From assembly GCF_024437655.1 (NCBI RefSeq), contig NZ_JANBVF010000016.1, positions 1 through 64,000 on the forward strand: DNA of 64,000 nucleotides, read 5' to 3'. Every line of letters begins with the position of its first letter. Positions within the stretch are counted from its first letter, which is position 1. The position numbers and the translations under genes are program-made. This DNA is from Chitinolyticbacter albus. Lineage in GTDB: Bacteria > Pseudomonadota > Gammaproteobacteria > Burkholderiales > Chitinibacteraceae. Below, in pieces: positions 9,621 through 19,351 of the stretch. Below the pieces are notes generated by a model. It made no database searches. It saw nothing but the letters and a program-made list of their open reading frames with translations, and was not told the DNA's origin.

Positions 9621-9790
9621 ATGCACTCCTTTCGATCGTGTTGTTGTCGGATCCCGCCGCCCACGGCCCGGGTGTCACCATAGCAGCCGGTGCGGCAGAC
9701 ATCTTGAAACCGGCCGATGACGGTTTGATGTGGCTTTGCGCCCCCCGGTAAACCGGCTAAAGTAGCCGCACGCAGAACGACCGTTCCACT

Positions 9791-11815
9791 ATGGATTTCG
9801 CCGCCCTCGCCCCTACCCTTCAGTCGCGCTTGGCCAAGCTCGGGATCAATCGTGCCTTCGACCTGGTATTGCACCTACCGCTGCGCTACGAGGACGAGAC
9901 CCAGCTGCTGCCAATCGCCGATGCACTGATGGGCACGAGCGTGCTGGTCGAGGGCGAGGTGCAAACGCTGGATGTGATGTTCCGCCCCAAGAAGCAGCTG
10001 GTGGCGCGCGTGGCGGACGCCAGCGGCATGCTGGTGGTGCGGCTGATCAACTACTACCCCAACCAGGCGGCGCAGCTCGCTGTCGGCAAGCGGGTGCGGC
10101 TGTACGGCGAAATCCGCCGCGGCTTCTGGGGTGACGAAATGGTCCACCCCAAGATCAAGAGCGTGGGCGACGGCGCGGCGCTGTCCGAGGCGCTGACCCC
10201 CGTCTACCCGACCACGGCTGGCATGAACCAGGCGGCGATCGCCAAGCTGATCGGCAAGGCGCTGCGCGAGTGCCGGCTCTCCGATACGCTGCCCGCCGCG
10301 ATGCTGGCCGACTACGGCTTGCCGGCCTTTGCCGACAGCGTGCAGCTCTTGCACGCGCCCACGCCGGACATCCCCAACGTGCTGCTGCAGCACCGCACCC
10401 ACCCGGCCTGGCGCCGGCTGAAGTTCGACGAGCTCTTGGCACAGCAGCTCAGCCTGCGCATGGCGCGCGCCGCGCGGCGCGAGAAGAACGCACCGGTGAT
10501 CGCGGCCGACGGTCGCCTCGCCGCGCAACTCGTTGCCAGCCTGCCGTTCGCACTGACGCGCGCGCAGAACAGGGTCTTGCTCGACATCGCACGCGATCTG
10601 AAAACGCCGCATCCGATGCAGCGGCTGCTGCAGGGCGACGTCGGTTCGGGCAAGACCATCGTTGCCGCCATTGCCGCCTGCCATGCGATCGAATGTGGCT
10701 ACCAGGTGGCGCTGTTGGCGCCGACCGAAATCCTGGCCGAGCAGCACTATCGCAAACTCTCGAGCTGGCTCGCGCCGCTGGGCATCAAAGTGGTGTGGCT
10801 GGCCGGCTCCCTCAAGGCCAAGGACAAGCGCGCCGCGATCGAGGATGCGGCCCTCGGCACCGCGCCGCTGGTGGTCGGCACCCACGCCATTTTCCAGCAG
10901 CAGGTGGAATTCAAAAACCTGGGCCTCGTCATCGTCGACGAGCAGCATCGCTTCGGCGTTGCGCAGCGGTTGGCGCTGCGTGCCAAGGGTTCAAGCCCTC
11001 ACCAGCTGATGATGAGCGCCACGCCGATACCGCGCACGCTGGCAATGAGCTTCTATGCCGATCTGGACGTGAGCGTGATCGACGAGTTGCCACCGGGGCG
11101 CACGCCCATCGTGACCAAGCTGATCTCGGACGCCCGCCGCGACGAGGTGATAGCGCGCATTGCCGCCAAGGTGATGGAGGGTCGCCAGGTGTACTGGGTG
11201 TGCCCGCTGATCGAGGAATCCGAAGCATTGCAGTTGCAGACGGCGGTCGATGCCCACGCGCAGTTGTCGGAAGAACTGCAAGGCGTGGCCGTCGGCCTGT
11301 TGCACGGCAGGATGAAGCCGGACGAGAAGGCGGCGGTGATGGCCGAATTCATCGCCAACCGCATCCAGGTGCTGGTGGCGACCACGGTGATCGAGGTTGG
11401 CGTGGATGTCGCCAACGCCAGCCTGATGGTGATCGAACACGCCGAGCGCATGGGCCTCGCGCAATTGCACCAGCTGCGCGGCCGCGTCGGTCGCGGTGCC
11501 CACGCCAGCCTGTGTGTGCTGCTCTACAGCGGGCCGCTGGGCGACACGGCCAAGGCGCGGTTGCGGGTGATCTTCGAGAACACCGACGGCTTCGTCATCG
11601 CCCAGGAAGACCTGCGCATCCGCGGGCCGGGCGAGCTTGCCGGCGTGCGGCAATCGGGCGTGCCGATGCTGCGCTTTGCCGATCTGGAGGCCGATGCCGA
11701 CCTCGTCGAAGCTGCCCGTGAAGCGGCCGAAGGGCTGCTCGCCAACGACTTGCCGGCCACGATCGCTCATCTGGATCGCTGGCTGCCCGGGCGTGAAGCC
11801 CTGTTGCGTGTTTAG
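9791..11815 (+). CDS. recG: ATP-dependent DNA helicase RecG
   Basis: A 674-aa monomeric superfamily-2 helicase that reverses stalled replication forks and branch-migrates Holliday junctions. The N-terminal wedge/OB domain (residues about 1-160; VLVEGEVQTLDVMF and KRVRLYGEIRRGFWGDEMVHP) binds the junction. The helicase core has Walker A GDVGSGKT near residue 282, the DEQH box in VIVDEQHRFGV near 381, MSATPIPRTLA, and the C-terminal helicase motifs with the QLRGRVGRG arginine finger near 565. Length is slightly below E. coli RecG (693 aa) and normal for the family. It stands alone; a repeat-like element begins right after its stop. Confidence 0.97.
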   Translation: MDFAALAPTLQSRLAKLGINRAFDLVLHLPLRYEDETQLLPIADALMGTSVLVEGEVQTLDVMFRPKKQLVARVADASGMLVVRLINYYPNQAAQLAVGKRVRLYGEIRRGFWGDEMVHPKIKSVGDGAALSEALTPVYPTTAGMNQAAIAKLIGKALRECRLSDTLPAAMLADYGLPAFADSVQLLHAPTPDIPNVLLQHRTHPAWRRLKFDELLAQQLSLRMARAARREKNAPVIAADGRLAAQLVASLPFALTRAQNRVLLDIARDLKTPHPMQRLLQGDVGSGKTIVAAIAACHAIECGYQVALLAPTEILAEQHYRKLSSWLAPLGIKVVWLAGSLKAKDKRAAIEDAALGTAPLVVGTHAIFQQQVEFKNLGLVIVDEQHRFGVAQRLALRAKGSSPHQLMMSATPIPRTLAMSFYADLDVSVIDELPPGRTPIVTKLISDARRDEVIARIAAKVMEGRQVYWVCPLIEESEALQLQTAVDAHAQLSEELQGVAVGLLHGRMKPDEKAAVMAEFIANRIQVLVATTVIEVGVDVANASLMVIEHAERMGLAQLHQLRGRVGRGAHASLCVLLYSGPLGDTAKARLRVIFENTDGFVIAQEDLRIRGPGELAGVRQSGVPMLRFADLEADADLVEAAREAAEGLLANDLPATIAHLDRWLPGREALLRV

Positions 11816-11995
11816 CACCGCCGACAGATCCTCGGCGGCTTCGTGCTCGCCGGCCATCCGTCGTGTACTTTCTGCAACCGAAGGGGTTCCGGTCATCGCC
11901 CTTCAGGGCAACCGACGGAAGTGCAATGCGCCGCCTTTGCGGGCGCTTCGCGCTGATGGCCAGAACCGCTTTGCCGGCGTTTTTTAGCCACGCCT
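11816..11995 (+). repeat. Divergent third copy of the intergenic palindromic element
   Basis: This non-coding stretch starts immediately after the recG stop. It contains a core, ACCGAAGGGGTTCCGGTCATCG followed by CCCTTCAGGG, that aligns with the cores of the two better-conserved copies near 27.76 kb and 32.58 kb (about 80 percent over ~34 bases by eye). It opens with a perfect hairpin, CCGCCGA/TCGGCGG. Its right end, read on the minus strand, has GGCTAAAAAACGCC, resembling the GCTAACAAAACC terminus of the other copies. It is longer than they are and probably has an internal insertion. Confidence 0.5.
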
Positions 11996-12116
11996 AACCG
12001 ATCGTCGGCGGCCTGCGACGAACGGCGCATCCATCGCACCAGCACGCGTGCTTTACGCTGCGCCCAACGCCGACTTGTGCTTAACATTCAGTTACTTGGA
12101 TGTCGAGCACCCACCG

Positions 12117-12665
12117 ATGGAAATCGGCAGCGCCACCTCTTATGCCCTACATGGGCCCGACAGCGCCTACTCCACATGGACGGGCCTGGGGACCTCGTCG
12201 TCGCGTTATGCCAACACGGCATCACATCGCATCACGCCCGACCAGGAATTGAGCCCGCAGGATGAAGCGCTGGTGCAATCGCTGACACAGACAGACCGCC
12301 AAGTACGGGCGCATGAACAGGCCCATCTGGCGGCGGCGTCCGGGCTGGCGATGAGCGGTGCCAGCTTCGAGCTGGTCACCGGCCCCGATGGCCAACGCTA
12401 CGCGGTCGCCGGCGAAGTACGCATCGATCTCTCGCCCGGCAACACACCGGAGGAAACGCTGCGCAAAGCCCGTGTCATCCAGGCTGCCGCGCTGGCACCC
12501 GCCGATCCTTCCAACGCCGACCGCGCCATCGCGGCGCAAGGCCGTGCGATGGAACTGCAGGCACAGGCCGAACTGGCCCAGCAGTCCACCAAGCAGCGCA
12601 AGCTGGGCAATGCCTATGACAATGGCAATGCCAGCGACGCCCGCGTGGTCGATGCAGCGGCCTGA
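12117..12665 (+). CDS. Putative metalloprotease of the SprA-related (CJM1_0395) family
   Basis: A 182-aa protein with an HExxH zinc-binding motif (HEQAHLAAA, H66-H70). It sits in the conserved block QVRAHEQAHLAAASGLAMSGASF followed by GPDGQRYAVAGEVRIDLSPG. That arrangement (HEQAH, then a glycine-rich stretch and YAVGGEV-like segment) is typical of the SprA-related putative metalloprotease family, whose members are mostly uncharacterised. The region before residue 55 is Ser/Thr-rich and low in complexity. The C-terminus is an Ala/Gln-rich helix (AELAQQSTKQRKLG) and may be a coiled coil. No signal peptide is seen with this start. The hybrid kinase lies 96 bp downstream, probably with its own promoter. 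Confidence 0.75.
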   Translation: MEIGSATSYALHGPDSAYSTWTGLGTSSSRYANTASHRITPDQELSPQDEALVQSLTQTDRQVRAHEQAHLAAASGLAMSGASFELVTGPDGQRYAVAGEVRIDLSPGNTPEETLRKARVIQAAALAPADPSNADRAIAAQGRAMELQAQAELAQQSTKQRKLGNAYDNGNASDARVVDAAA

Positions 12666-12723
12666 ACGGAAGCCTGTGCTTCTTTTCCACCACACGGCAT
12701 TCGCATTTCGCAGGTCTTACGGA

Positions 12724-12729
12724 TAAAAT
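12724..12729 (+). promoter_or_regulatory. Candidate -10 element for the hybrid kinase gene
   Basis: TAAAAT lies 33 bp before the kinase start, in an otherwise GC-rich region. No good -35 hexamer is visible at 16-18 bp. Confidence 0.35.
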
Positions 12730-12761
12730 CGCGTTCCGTACAGGTTTTCCCCTAGGTGCTC

Positions 12762-14864
12762 ATGACCACACTGCGCCAGCCTATCCCCCGTCGGGTCCGC
12801 ACGGCATTCTGGGTCACGCTTTGCGTCTTGGGCGGAATTCTTGCGTTGACCATCTGGTGCGAGTATCAGCTGCGCGAGCGCCTCGCCGGCGTCACCGATT
12901 TCAGCACCCAGGATGAATCGTGGAATACCTTCTCGCTGAATCGCGAGTTCATGCGCTTCAGCACCGCGGCACGGCTGGCGCGCCACGAGCCCGAACGCTT
13001 GGCCGAGCTGACCCTGCGCTACGACATCCTGGTCAGCCGGGTCGTCAGCACGCAGAACGGCGCAATGAAAAGCCTGTTTGGCGAGGGGCATACCTACAGC
13101 GAGCTGCTGGCCCCGATAAACCGGCTGTTTACCGAATTCGATCCCCGCATCGTGCGCGGGCTCACGCCGGCTGATCTTGTCGCGCTGAACAGGACACTCG
13201 ATCGCATCGAACCTCAGGTTCACCTGGCCATCCAGGAACTGCAGGCCCGTTTCAGCGATCGGCTGTTGCACAACGAGAAGCTGATCGTGACGTTGGGCGA
13301 CTGGCGTATCGCGCTGCAGCTGCTGCAGTTCCTACTGATGCTGCTGTTTGCCGCGATTGCGCTGCGCGAGGTGTGGCGCAGCGAACGCCGCAGTGGCGAG
13401 CTCGATGCGGCCCGCGCCGACGCCCTGACCGCCAGCGCCGCCAAGACCCGTTTCCTTGCCAGTATCAGCCACGAAATGCGCACGCCGCTGACTGCCATCA
13501 TCGGTTATTCAGAGCAGCTGCTGAACAACGACGGCCTCGCGCCGGAGCAACGCCGCCATCTGGAGCACGTGCGCCAGAGCAGCCACTATCTTTCGGGGCT
13601 GATCGGCAATGTGCTCGACGTTGCCAAGATCGAAGCCGGCAGTGTGCAGCTGAGCGAGGAAACGATCACGCTCTCAGAACTGGCAGACGATCTCCACGCC
13701 ATTTTCGAATCGCAGGCACTGGCGCAGCACACCCATTTCTCGCTGACCGTCAGCAACGAGCTGCCTCCCTACCTCGCGCTGGACGGTCGCAAGCTGAGGC
13801 AGATCCTGATCAATCTGATCGGCAACGCGCTCAAGTTCACCGCAAACGGCATCGTGGTGGCCCAGCTCGACGGGCAGGAGGATGCCGATGGCCTGTTGCT
13901 ACGCGCCCGCATCCGCGATACCGGCCTTGGCATAGGCCAGGACGAGCTCGTGCGGCTGTTCAACCCGTTCGAGCAGACGCAGAGCGGCAAGCTCGTCGGC
14001 GGCACCGGGCTGGGCCTGTACATCAGCCAGGACTACGCACGGCGTATGGGCGGCGAGATCACCGTGGACAGCACGCAGGGGCACGGCTCGACCTTTACGC
14101 TGACGGTACGCGCCACCGCGGCGGCGGCGGCACCGACCGTCCCCGATTCAGGCCCGACGCGGCTGGACGGCCTCAAGCTATTGATCGCCGATGACCAGGA
14201 CATCAATCTGCAGCTGATGCGCGATATCCTCACCGCCGCCGGCGCCGAGGTCCGCGCCGTCGACAATGGTTTGTCGGTGCTCGACGAGCTGTCGGCCGAT
14301 CCGGACTGCGATTGCGTGCTGCTCGACTACAACATGCCGGGGCTCGATGGCCTGGCCGCCAGCCGCGCACTGCGCGCGCGAGGTTGGGCCGGTCGCATCG
14401 TGCTGGTCAGCGCCGGATTGAAACCGCAAGGCGAGCTGGCGGCGCAGGGCGTGAACCTGTGGCTGGCCAAGCCGTTCACGATCCGATCGCTCACCGACGC
14501 GGTATTCGCACGACAAAGCGAACCTGCCTCGCTCGCGCCCAGCCCTTTGCTGTGCGACGAGGAACAAGCGTGCAAGCAGCTGGGCTGCACCGCCGAGCGT
14601 TGGCGCGAGCTGGCCCAGCGCGGCCTCGCGCGCATCGACGCCCTGCTTGCCGACTACACCGCCAGCGACGACGCCGACACGCGGCGGCGGCATGCCCACA
14701 GTGCTCGCGGCATCGCGCTGCAGATCGGCGCCAACTTACTCGCACAGCGGCTCGCCGAGCTGGAAGCCACGCCCTCCGATGCACTGCACGCTGCTGCCAG
14801 CCAGCTTTGCGCCACCACCCGGGGCGCTTTGAGCATCCAACCAACCGAAATCGATCCGCCATGA
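12762..14864 (+). CDS. Hybrid sensor histidine kinase with receiver and Hpt domains
   Basis: A 700-aa inner-membrane phosphorelay kinase. Order of parts: TM1 about residues 12-34; a helical periplasmic domain about 35-180; TM2 about 183-203; HisKA with phospho-His in SHEMRTPL (about H237); a HATPase domain (NLIGNALKFT, RDTGLGIG, GTGLGLYIS); a receiver with IADDQDIN and phospho-Asp in LLDYNMPG (about D522); and a C-terminal Hpt-like domain with HAHSARGIALQIGA (about H646). All phosphotransfer residues are present. The ATG was preferred over an upstream GTG two codons earlier. The stop overlaps the next start (ATGA), coupling it to a small exported SUOX-fold protein that may report to the periplasmic domain. 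No output regulator is adjacent. Confidence 0.93.
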   Translation: MTTLRQPIPRRVRTAFWVTLCVLGGILALTIWCEYQLRERLAGVTDFSTQDESWNTFSLNREFMRFSTAARLARHEPERLAELTLRYDILVSRVVSTQNGAMKSLFGEGHTYSELLAPINRLFTEFDPRIVRGLTPADLVALNRTLDRIEPQVHLAIQELQARFSDRLLHNEKLIVTLGDWRIALQLLQFLLMLLFAAIALREVWRSERRSGELDAARADALTASAAKTRFLASISHEMRTPLTAIIGYSEQLLNNDGLAPEQRRHLEHVRQSSHYLSGLIGNVLDVAKIEAGSVQLSEETITLSELADDLHAIFESQALAQHTHFSLTVSNELPPYLALDGRKLRQILINLIGNALKFTANGIVVAQLDGQEDADGLLLRARIRDTGLGIGQDELVRLFNPFEQTQSGKLVGGTGLGLYISQDYARRMGGEITVDSTQGHGSTFTLTVRATAAAAAPTVPDSGPTRLDGLKLLIADDQDINLQLMRDILTAAGAEVRAVDNGLSVLDELSADPDCDCVLLDYNMPGLDGLAASRALRARGWAGRIVLVSAGLKPQGELAAQGVNLWLAKPFTIRSLTDAVFARQSEPASLAPSPLLCDEEQACKQLGCTAERWRELAQRGLARIDALLADYTASDDADTRRRHAHSARGIALQIGANLLAQRLAELEATPSDALHAAASQLCATTRGALSIQPTEIDPP

Positions 14865-15364
14865 CCGACATTCTGACCCGCCGTTGGCTGCTGGCCTGCC
14901 TTCTGGCCCTGCTCAGCCCGCTCTCGGGCGCGCGGGACACGCCGAAAGGGCCGGTGGTGCTGACCATTTCCAGCGCCATCGAGCACGGCCAGCCAGGCCC
15001 TGCCTTGTTCGACGACGCGATGCTGCAGCGTTTCAAGCAATACCGCCTCACCGTCCCGACCCCCTGGTATCCGCAGCCCCAGACCTTCGAAGGCCCGTTG
15101 CTGCGCGACGTGCTGGCCGCAGTGGGTATGCGTGGCACGCAGTTGTCGCTGAGGGCGCTGAACGACTATGTCACGATCATTCCGATCGACGATAGCCAGC
15201 GCTATAACGTGATCCTCGCGCGCAAGCGCAATGGCAAGCTGATGACCGTGCGCGACAAGGGGCCGCTATTCGTGATGTATCCGTTCGATACGCACGTCGA
15301 GCTGCGCAACACCGAGTACTACCGGCGTTGCGCTTGGCAACTGATGCAGATCGTTGTCGAATAA
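14861..15364 (+). CDS. Exported SUOX-fold protein, likely pterin-binding type
   Basis: A 167-aa exported protein: signal peptide about residues 1-24 (RRWLLACLLALLSPLSGARD), then one small domain resembling the molybdopterin-binding domain of sulfite-oxidase-like enzymes. Hallmarks are TFEGPLLRDVLAAVG, ALNDYVTIIPIDD, ILARKRNGKLM, DKGPLFVMYP and ELRNTEYYRRCAWQL. It lacks the heme and dimerisation domains of true oxidoreductases and shows no cysteine at the molybdenum-ligand position in the core. Small periplasmic proteins like this, such as Agrobacterium PruR, bind pterins and control a partner membrane protein. Here the partner by gene overlap is a hybrid histidine kinase. That functional reading is inference; fold membership is fairly secure. 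Confidence 0.8.
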   Translation: MTDILTRRWLLACLLALLSPLSGARDTPKGPVVLTISSAIEHGQPGPALFDDAMLQRFKQYRLTVPTPWYPQPQTFEGPLLRDVLAAVGMRGTQLSLRALNDYVTIIPIDDSQRYNVILARKRNGKLMTVRDKGPLFVMYPFDTHVELRNTEYYRRCAWQLMQIVVE

Positions 15365-15465
15365 GCGCGGCCAACGCAACCGATCAGCCACGTGGCGCAA
15401 CGTCTGGCCCTGCTGCGCACGGCCAGGGCGCCTTCGGGTTCGCGGTTTTTAGCACGCACGCCGCT
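15365..15465. other. Hairpin-rich spacer between convergent genes
   Basis: This stretch runs exactly from one stop codon to the other. It contains a large interrupted hairpin, GGCGC...CTGGCC / GGCCAG-GCGCC, then GCGGTTTTTAGC, so it can act as a terminator on the plus strand. Both ends weakly resemble the GCTAA-AAA-CC termini of the palindromic elements elsewhere in the window, so it could be a degenerate member. Confidence 0.35.
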
Positions 15466-16197
15466 TTACATCGGCCACACCGCCAGGATCAGCGGCAGCG
15501 CCAGCGAGGTGAGCACGGCGTTCAGCCCCATCGCCAGCCCGGAGAACGCGCCAGCAGTCTGAGAGAGTTGCACCGCACGCGCGGTACCCAGGCCATGGGC
15601 GGCGACGCCGAGCGCGAAGCCTTGCACCATCAAGTCCTTCACCCCAAGCAAGCGCATCATCGGCGCCACGATCACCGCACCGAAAATGCCGGTGACGATG
15701 ACCACATTGGCGGTCAACGCCGGCAAGCCGCCCAGATGCTCCGAAATCGCCATCGCGATCGGCGTGGTCACCGACTTGGGCGCAAACGAGATCAACGATA
15801 CGGCTGATAGGCCGAATAGCTGGCCCAGCAGCAGCGCGCTGGCGATGCCGGTGAGGCCGCCCACCGCCAAGGCGATGGTCAATGGCGCGAGCGAAGCGCG
15901 TACGTGATGCAGGTTGAGGTACAGCGGCACCGCCAGCGCCACCGTGGCGGGCCCGAGCAGCCAGTGCAGTGGCCGTGCGCCGCGGAAATAATCGGCATAG
16001 GGCACCTGAAACAGCGTCAGCGCCAGCGCGAGGCCCGCCATCGTCAGCAGCAGCGGGTTGCACAGCGGGAAGTGACGAGTCAGGCGGAATGCCTTGTCGG
16101 CCAGCAGGAACACGGCGGCCGTCACCACCAGCCACAAGGCGGGGAAGTCATGCAGCCAGGCCCATGCCTGCTGCCAGTGCGCGGCCAATGTGTTCAT
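15466..16197 (-). CDS. lrgB: LrgB-family membrane protein
   Basis: A 243-aa multi-pass inner-membrane protein of the LrgB/CidB family, the partner of a LrgA/CidA holin-like protein. Family landmarks are FAPKSVTTPIAMAISEHLGG and GFALGVAAHGLGTARAVQL, both strongly conserved. In Gram-positive bacteria such pairs influence murein hydrolase export and lysis. In other bacteria and plants LrgAB-like proteins have been linked to pyruvate or glycolate transport. Which applies here cannot be told from sequence. It overlaps lrgA by four bases (ATGA), so the two are translationally coupled. The start was set to that overlap rather than to an upstream in-frame codon. Confidence 0.93.
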   Translation of the reverse strand: MNTLAAHWQQAWAWLHDFPALWLVVTAAVFLLADKAFRLTRHFPLCNPLLLTMAGLALALTLFQVPYADYFRGARPLHWLLGPATVALAVPLYLNLHHVRASLAPLTIALAVGGLTGIASALLLGQLFGLSAVSLISFAPKSVTTPIAMAISEHLGGLPALTANVVIVTGIFGAVIVAPMMRLLGVKDLMVQGFALGVAAHGLGTARAVQLSQTAGAFSGLAMGLNAVLTSLALPLILAVWPM

Positions 16198-16535
16198 CGC
16201 CGCCGCCTCAGCAGCCATTGCAGCGTCAGTGCCGTCACTGCCAGCGTGATCGCGGTGGACAATGCGATCACCGCCGCCATCGCCCAGCCCTCGGTCGCGA
16301 GACGCGGGCCCAGCTCCATCACGCCGACGCCAGCCGGCACGAAGAACAGCGGCATATAGCGCAACAACCCCGACGAAACCCGCGCCACCCGGGGCTCGAC
16401 GCCACGCCGCATCAGCAGCCAGCCGGTGAGCAACAGCATGGCTAGCACGCTGCCGGGTATCGGCAGGCCGGCGATGCGGGCGATCATCTCGCCGGCGAGC
16501 AGGAAGGCACAGAGGATAGTGAGGCCGTAGAGCAT
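16194..16535 (-). CDS. lrgA: LrgA/CidA-family holin-like protein
   Basis: A 113-aa membrane protein with four predicted helices. It shows the CidA/LrgA features LAGEMIARIAGLPIPGSVLAML near residues 14-35 and LLRYMPLFFVPAGVGVM near 58-74, followed by a short Arg-rich tail. It is the first gene of the lrgAB pair. A plain role is an oligomeric membrane pore or transporter partner for LrgB. Its regulator is not adjacent: the upstream neighbour is murI, in the same orientation but 84 bp away. Confidence 0.92.
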   Translation of the reverse strand: MLYGLTILCAFLLAGEMIARIAGLPIPGSVLAMLLLTGWLLMRRGVEPRVARVSSGLLRYMPLFFVPAGVGVMELGPRLATEGWAMAAVIALSTAITLAVTALTLQWLLRRRR

Positions 16536-16619
16536 GGCAAGACGACGCGGCAGTGGGACATTGCCACCTTAGCCGAGTGGGCTGGCCGGTGGCAGGGCAA
16601 TCATGCGTTCAGACCACAA

Positions 16620-17429
<810 letters not shown>

Positions 17430-17672
17430 GGAACGGCTCCCGAAAGGCGGGATTCTACGCGCTCGGCACCGCGTACCCAAGCCACTGAGCTTGGTCGATC
17501 GCCGAAGTGGTCGTTTACGATCCGATCGCGACCGCGCTCGGGGCTGTGCCGGCATGCGGCAAGGCGCAGGACGCGTGGCGCGATAAATAACTTGGGGTGG
17601 CTTGCCCCGGCGGCAACGCGCCGGAAATGCCCAGTATCCTTGGGGTCAAGCCGGCAAGCCCCCAAACAGGCG

Positions 17673-18428
17673 CTAAGCCAGCAACCAGGCCGGTGCCACC
17701 GTGATCTCCCGGCTGGCGAATTCCGCGCGCAGCCGCTCGGCAAACCGGTGCGCCAGCGGCGTGTCGCCATGCAGACAAAGACTCTGCGCAACGATGGCCA
17801 GCCAGCTTCCGTTTTCGGCGCGCAAGCCTCCCTTGAGCACCAGATCGCACGCCTGGCCAACGGCGATGGCTGCGTCGTCGTGCACCGCATTGGGGTGGCT
17901 ACGCGGAACCAGCTGCCCGTTGGCCTGGTAGGCGCGATCGACAAAGGCCTCCGCCACTGGGCGCAAACCCGCCGCCGCGGCCGCCGTGAGCAGCACCGAA
18001 CCTGCCATGCCCATCAGAGCAAGCTCCGGGTCAATCTCGCGTATGGTCTCGGCCAGGAGTTGCGCCAGCGCGGGATTGCGGGCCGCGTCGTTGTAAAGCG
18101 CGCCATGCGGCTTGACGTAGGCGATGCTGACGCCTTCCTCGATACAGACGGCATTGAGCGCCCACAACTGCGACGTCAGCACCTCCACCAGCAGCATGGG
18201 CGACAGATCGAGCGAGACCCGGCCGAAATGCTGGCGATCCGGGTAGCTCGGATGGGCGCCGATGGCTACGCCGTGTTGCTTGGCCAGCCTCACCGTACGG
18301 CGCATGGTGTCCACGTCGCCGGCGTGTCCGCCGCACGCTACGTTGACCGACGAGATCAGCGGCATCAGCGCTTCGTCGTAGTCGTAGCCTTCGCCCAGGT
18401 CTGCATTCAGATCGATCACAGCGGCCAT
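17673..18428 (-). CDS. pxpA: 5-oxoprolinase subunit A (LamB/YcsF family)
   Basis: Subunit of the ATP-dependent prokaryotic 5-oxoprolinase PxpABC, which opens L-5-oxoproline (pyroglutamate) to L-glutamate. The 251-aa protein shows the LamB/YcsF signatures DLNADLGEGYDYD, SVNVACGGHAGD, GAHPSYPDRQHFGR and YVKPHGALYND. It is the last gene of the run queG-pxpB-pxpC-pxpA and overlaps pxpC by 13 bp. PxpBC perform the ATP-dependent phosphorylation chemistry and PxpA the other part of the ring-opening reaction. About 240 bp follow without a gene. Confidence 0.95.
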   Translation of the reverse strand: MAAVIDLNADLGEGYDYDEALMPLISSVNVACGGHAGDVDTMRRTVRLAKQHGVAIGAHPSYPDRQHFGRVSLDLSPMLLVEVLTSQLWALNAVCIEEGVSIAYVKPHGALYNDAARNPALAQLLAETIREIDPELALMGMAGSVLLTAAAAAGLRPVAEAFVDRAYQANGQLVPRSHPNAVHDDAAIAVGQACDLVLKGGLRAENGSWLAIVAQSLCLHGDTPLAHRFAERLRAEFASREITVAPAWLLA

Positions 18429-19351
18429 GCCAAGCTCCTTGTAATGCGGTTGATCCAGTCTCGCTGTGCCAAGAGAGCCGCCAACGCCCCCTGGCCACTG
18501 ACCTCGGCGAAGCGCACGCGTTCACCGGGCGAAAATTGCGCGGCCCGCCATAGATCAGCGGCAATGACCACCAGCGGCTTGGCATAACCGCCCGTTGTCT
18601 GCGCATCGGCCAAGAGGATGATCGGTTGGCCCGACGGCGGCAGTTGCACCACGCCCGGCAGCACCGCGTGCGACGCCAGCTCGCCGGAACCATCGAGCGC
18701 CAGCGTCGGCCCTGCGAGCCGCGCACCCATGCGGTTGCTATCCGGGCTCAACGTCCACACCGCGCCCAGCAGGGCTTTTTGCTGCGTACGTGCAAGTTGC
18801 GGCCATTCCGGGCCCGGCAGCACCCGCAGCACTTCGCCGCGCTGTGGCGCGCGCACCGCGGCGCCAGCCCTTGCCGGTTGGTCCGGCTTGCCCACGCGCA
18901 GCACATCGCCGGCGCGCAGCGCGCGACCGGCGTAACCGCCGAGCCCCGCCAGCAATGCAGTCGCGCGGCTGCCCAGCACCGGTGGCACGTCGATGCCGCC
19001 GGCCACGCACAGGTAAATGCGCGCGCCCGCGTTGGCATAGCCCAGACACAACACGCTACCTGCCGACGCACGCACGCTCTGCCAGCCGGGCACCGGGATG
19101 CCATCGAGCTGCGCCGCCACCATGGCGCCGGTGAGCGCGAAGACACAATCTTGTTCGAAGCCCAGTTGCAAGCCACCCAGCGTCACTTCGAGTGCGGCAG
19201 CGCCTTCCGGGTTGCCGACCAGCCGATTGCCAATGCGCAACGCGGGTGTATCGCATGCGCCGCCGGCAGGCACGCCCAGCGCCCGATAGCCCGGGCGCCC
19301 CAGATCCTCGACCGTGGTTTGCGGGCCTGGTTTGAGCACGGTGAGGCTCAT
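18416..19351 (-). CDS. pxpC: 5-oxoprolinase subunit C (biotin-dependent carboxyltransferase-like)
   Basis: A 311-aa subunit of the PxpABC 5-oxoprolinase, formerly called KipA/allophanate-hydrolase subunit 2-like. It opens with MSLTVLKPGPQTTVEDLGRPGYRALGVP and continues with SGACD-like PAGGACDTPALRIGNRLVGNPEG, both hallmarks of the family. It is coupled by a four-base overlap to pxpB upstream and by 13 bp to pxpA downstream, which fits one multi-subunit enzyme made in fixed proportions. Confidence 0.95.
   Translation of the reverse strand: MSLTVLKPGPQTTVEDLGRPGYRALGVPAGGACDTPALRIGNRLVGNPEGAAALEVTLGGLQLGFEQDCVFALTGAMVAAQLDGIPVPGWQSVRASAGSVLCLGYANAGARIYLCVAGGIDVPPVLGSRATALLAGLGGYAGRALRAGDVLRVGKPDQPARAGAAVRAPQRGEVLRVLPGPEWPQLARTQQKALLGAVWTLSPDSNRMGARLAGPTLALDGSGELASHAVLPGVVQLPPSGQPIILLADAQTTGGYAKPLVVIAADLWRAAQFSPGERVRFAEVSGQGALAALLAQRDWINRITRSLAWPL

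Noticed and set aside
17430-17672. Another copy of the palindromic element between murI and pxpA
   Set aside because: There are repeats such as CTTGGGGT and CAAGCC, but no match to the element core or ends.
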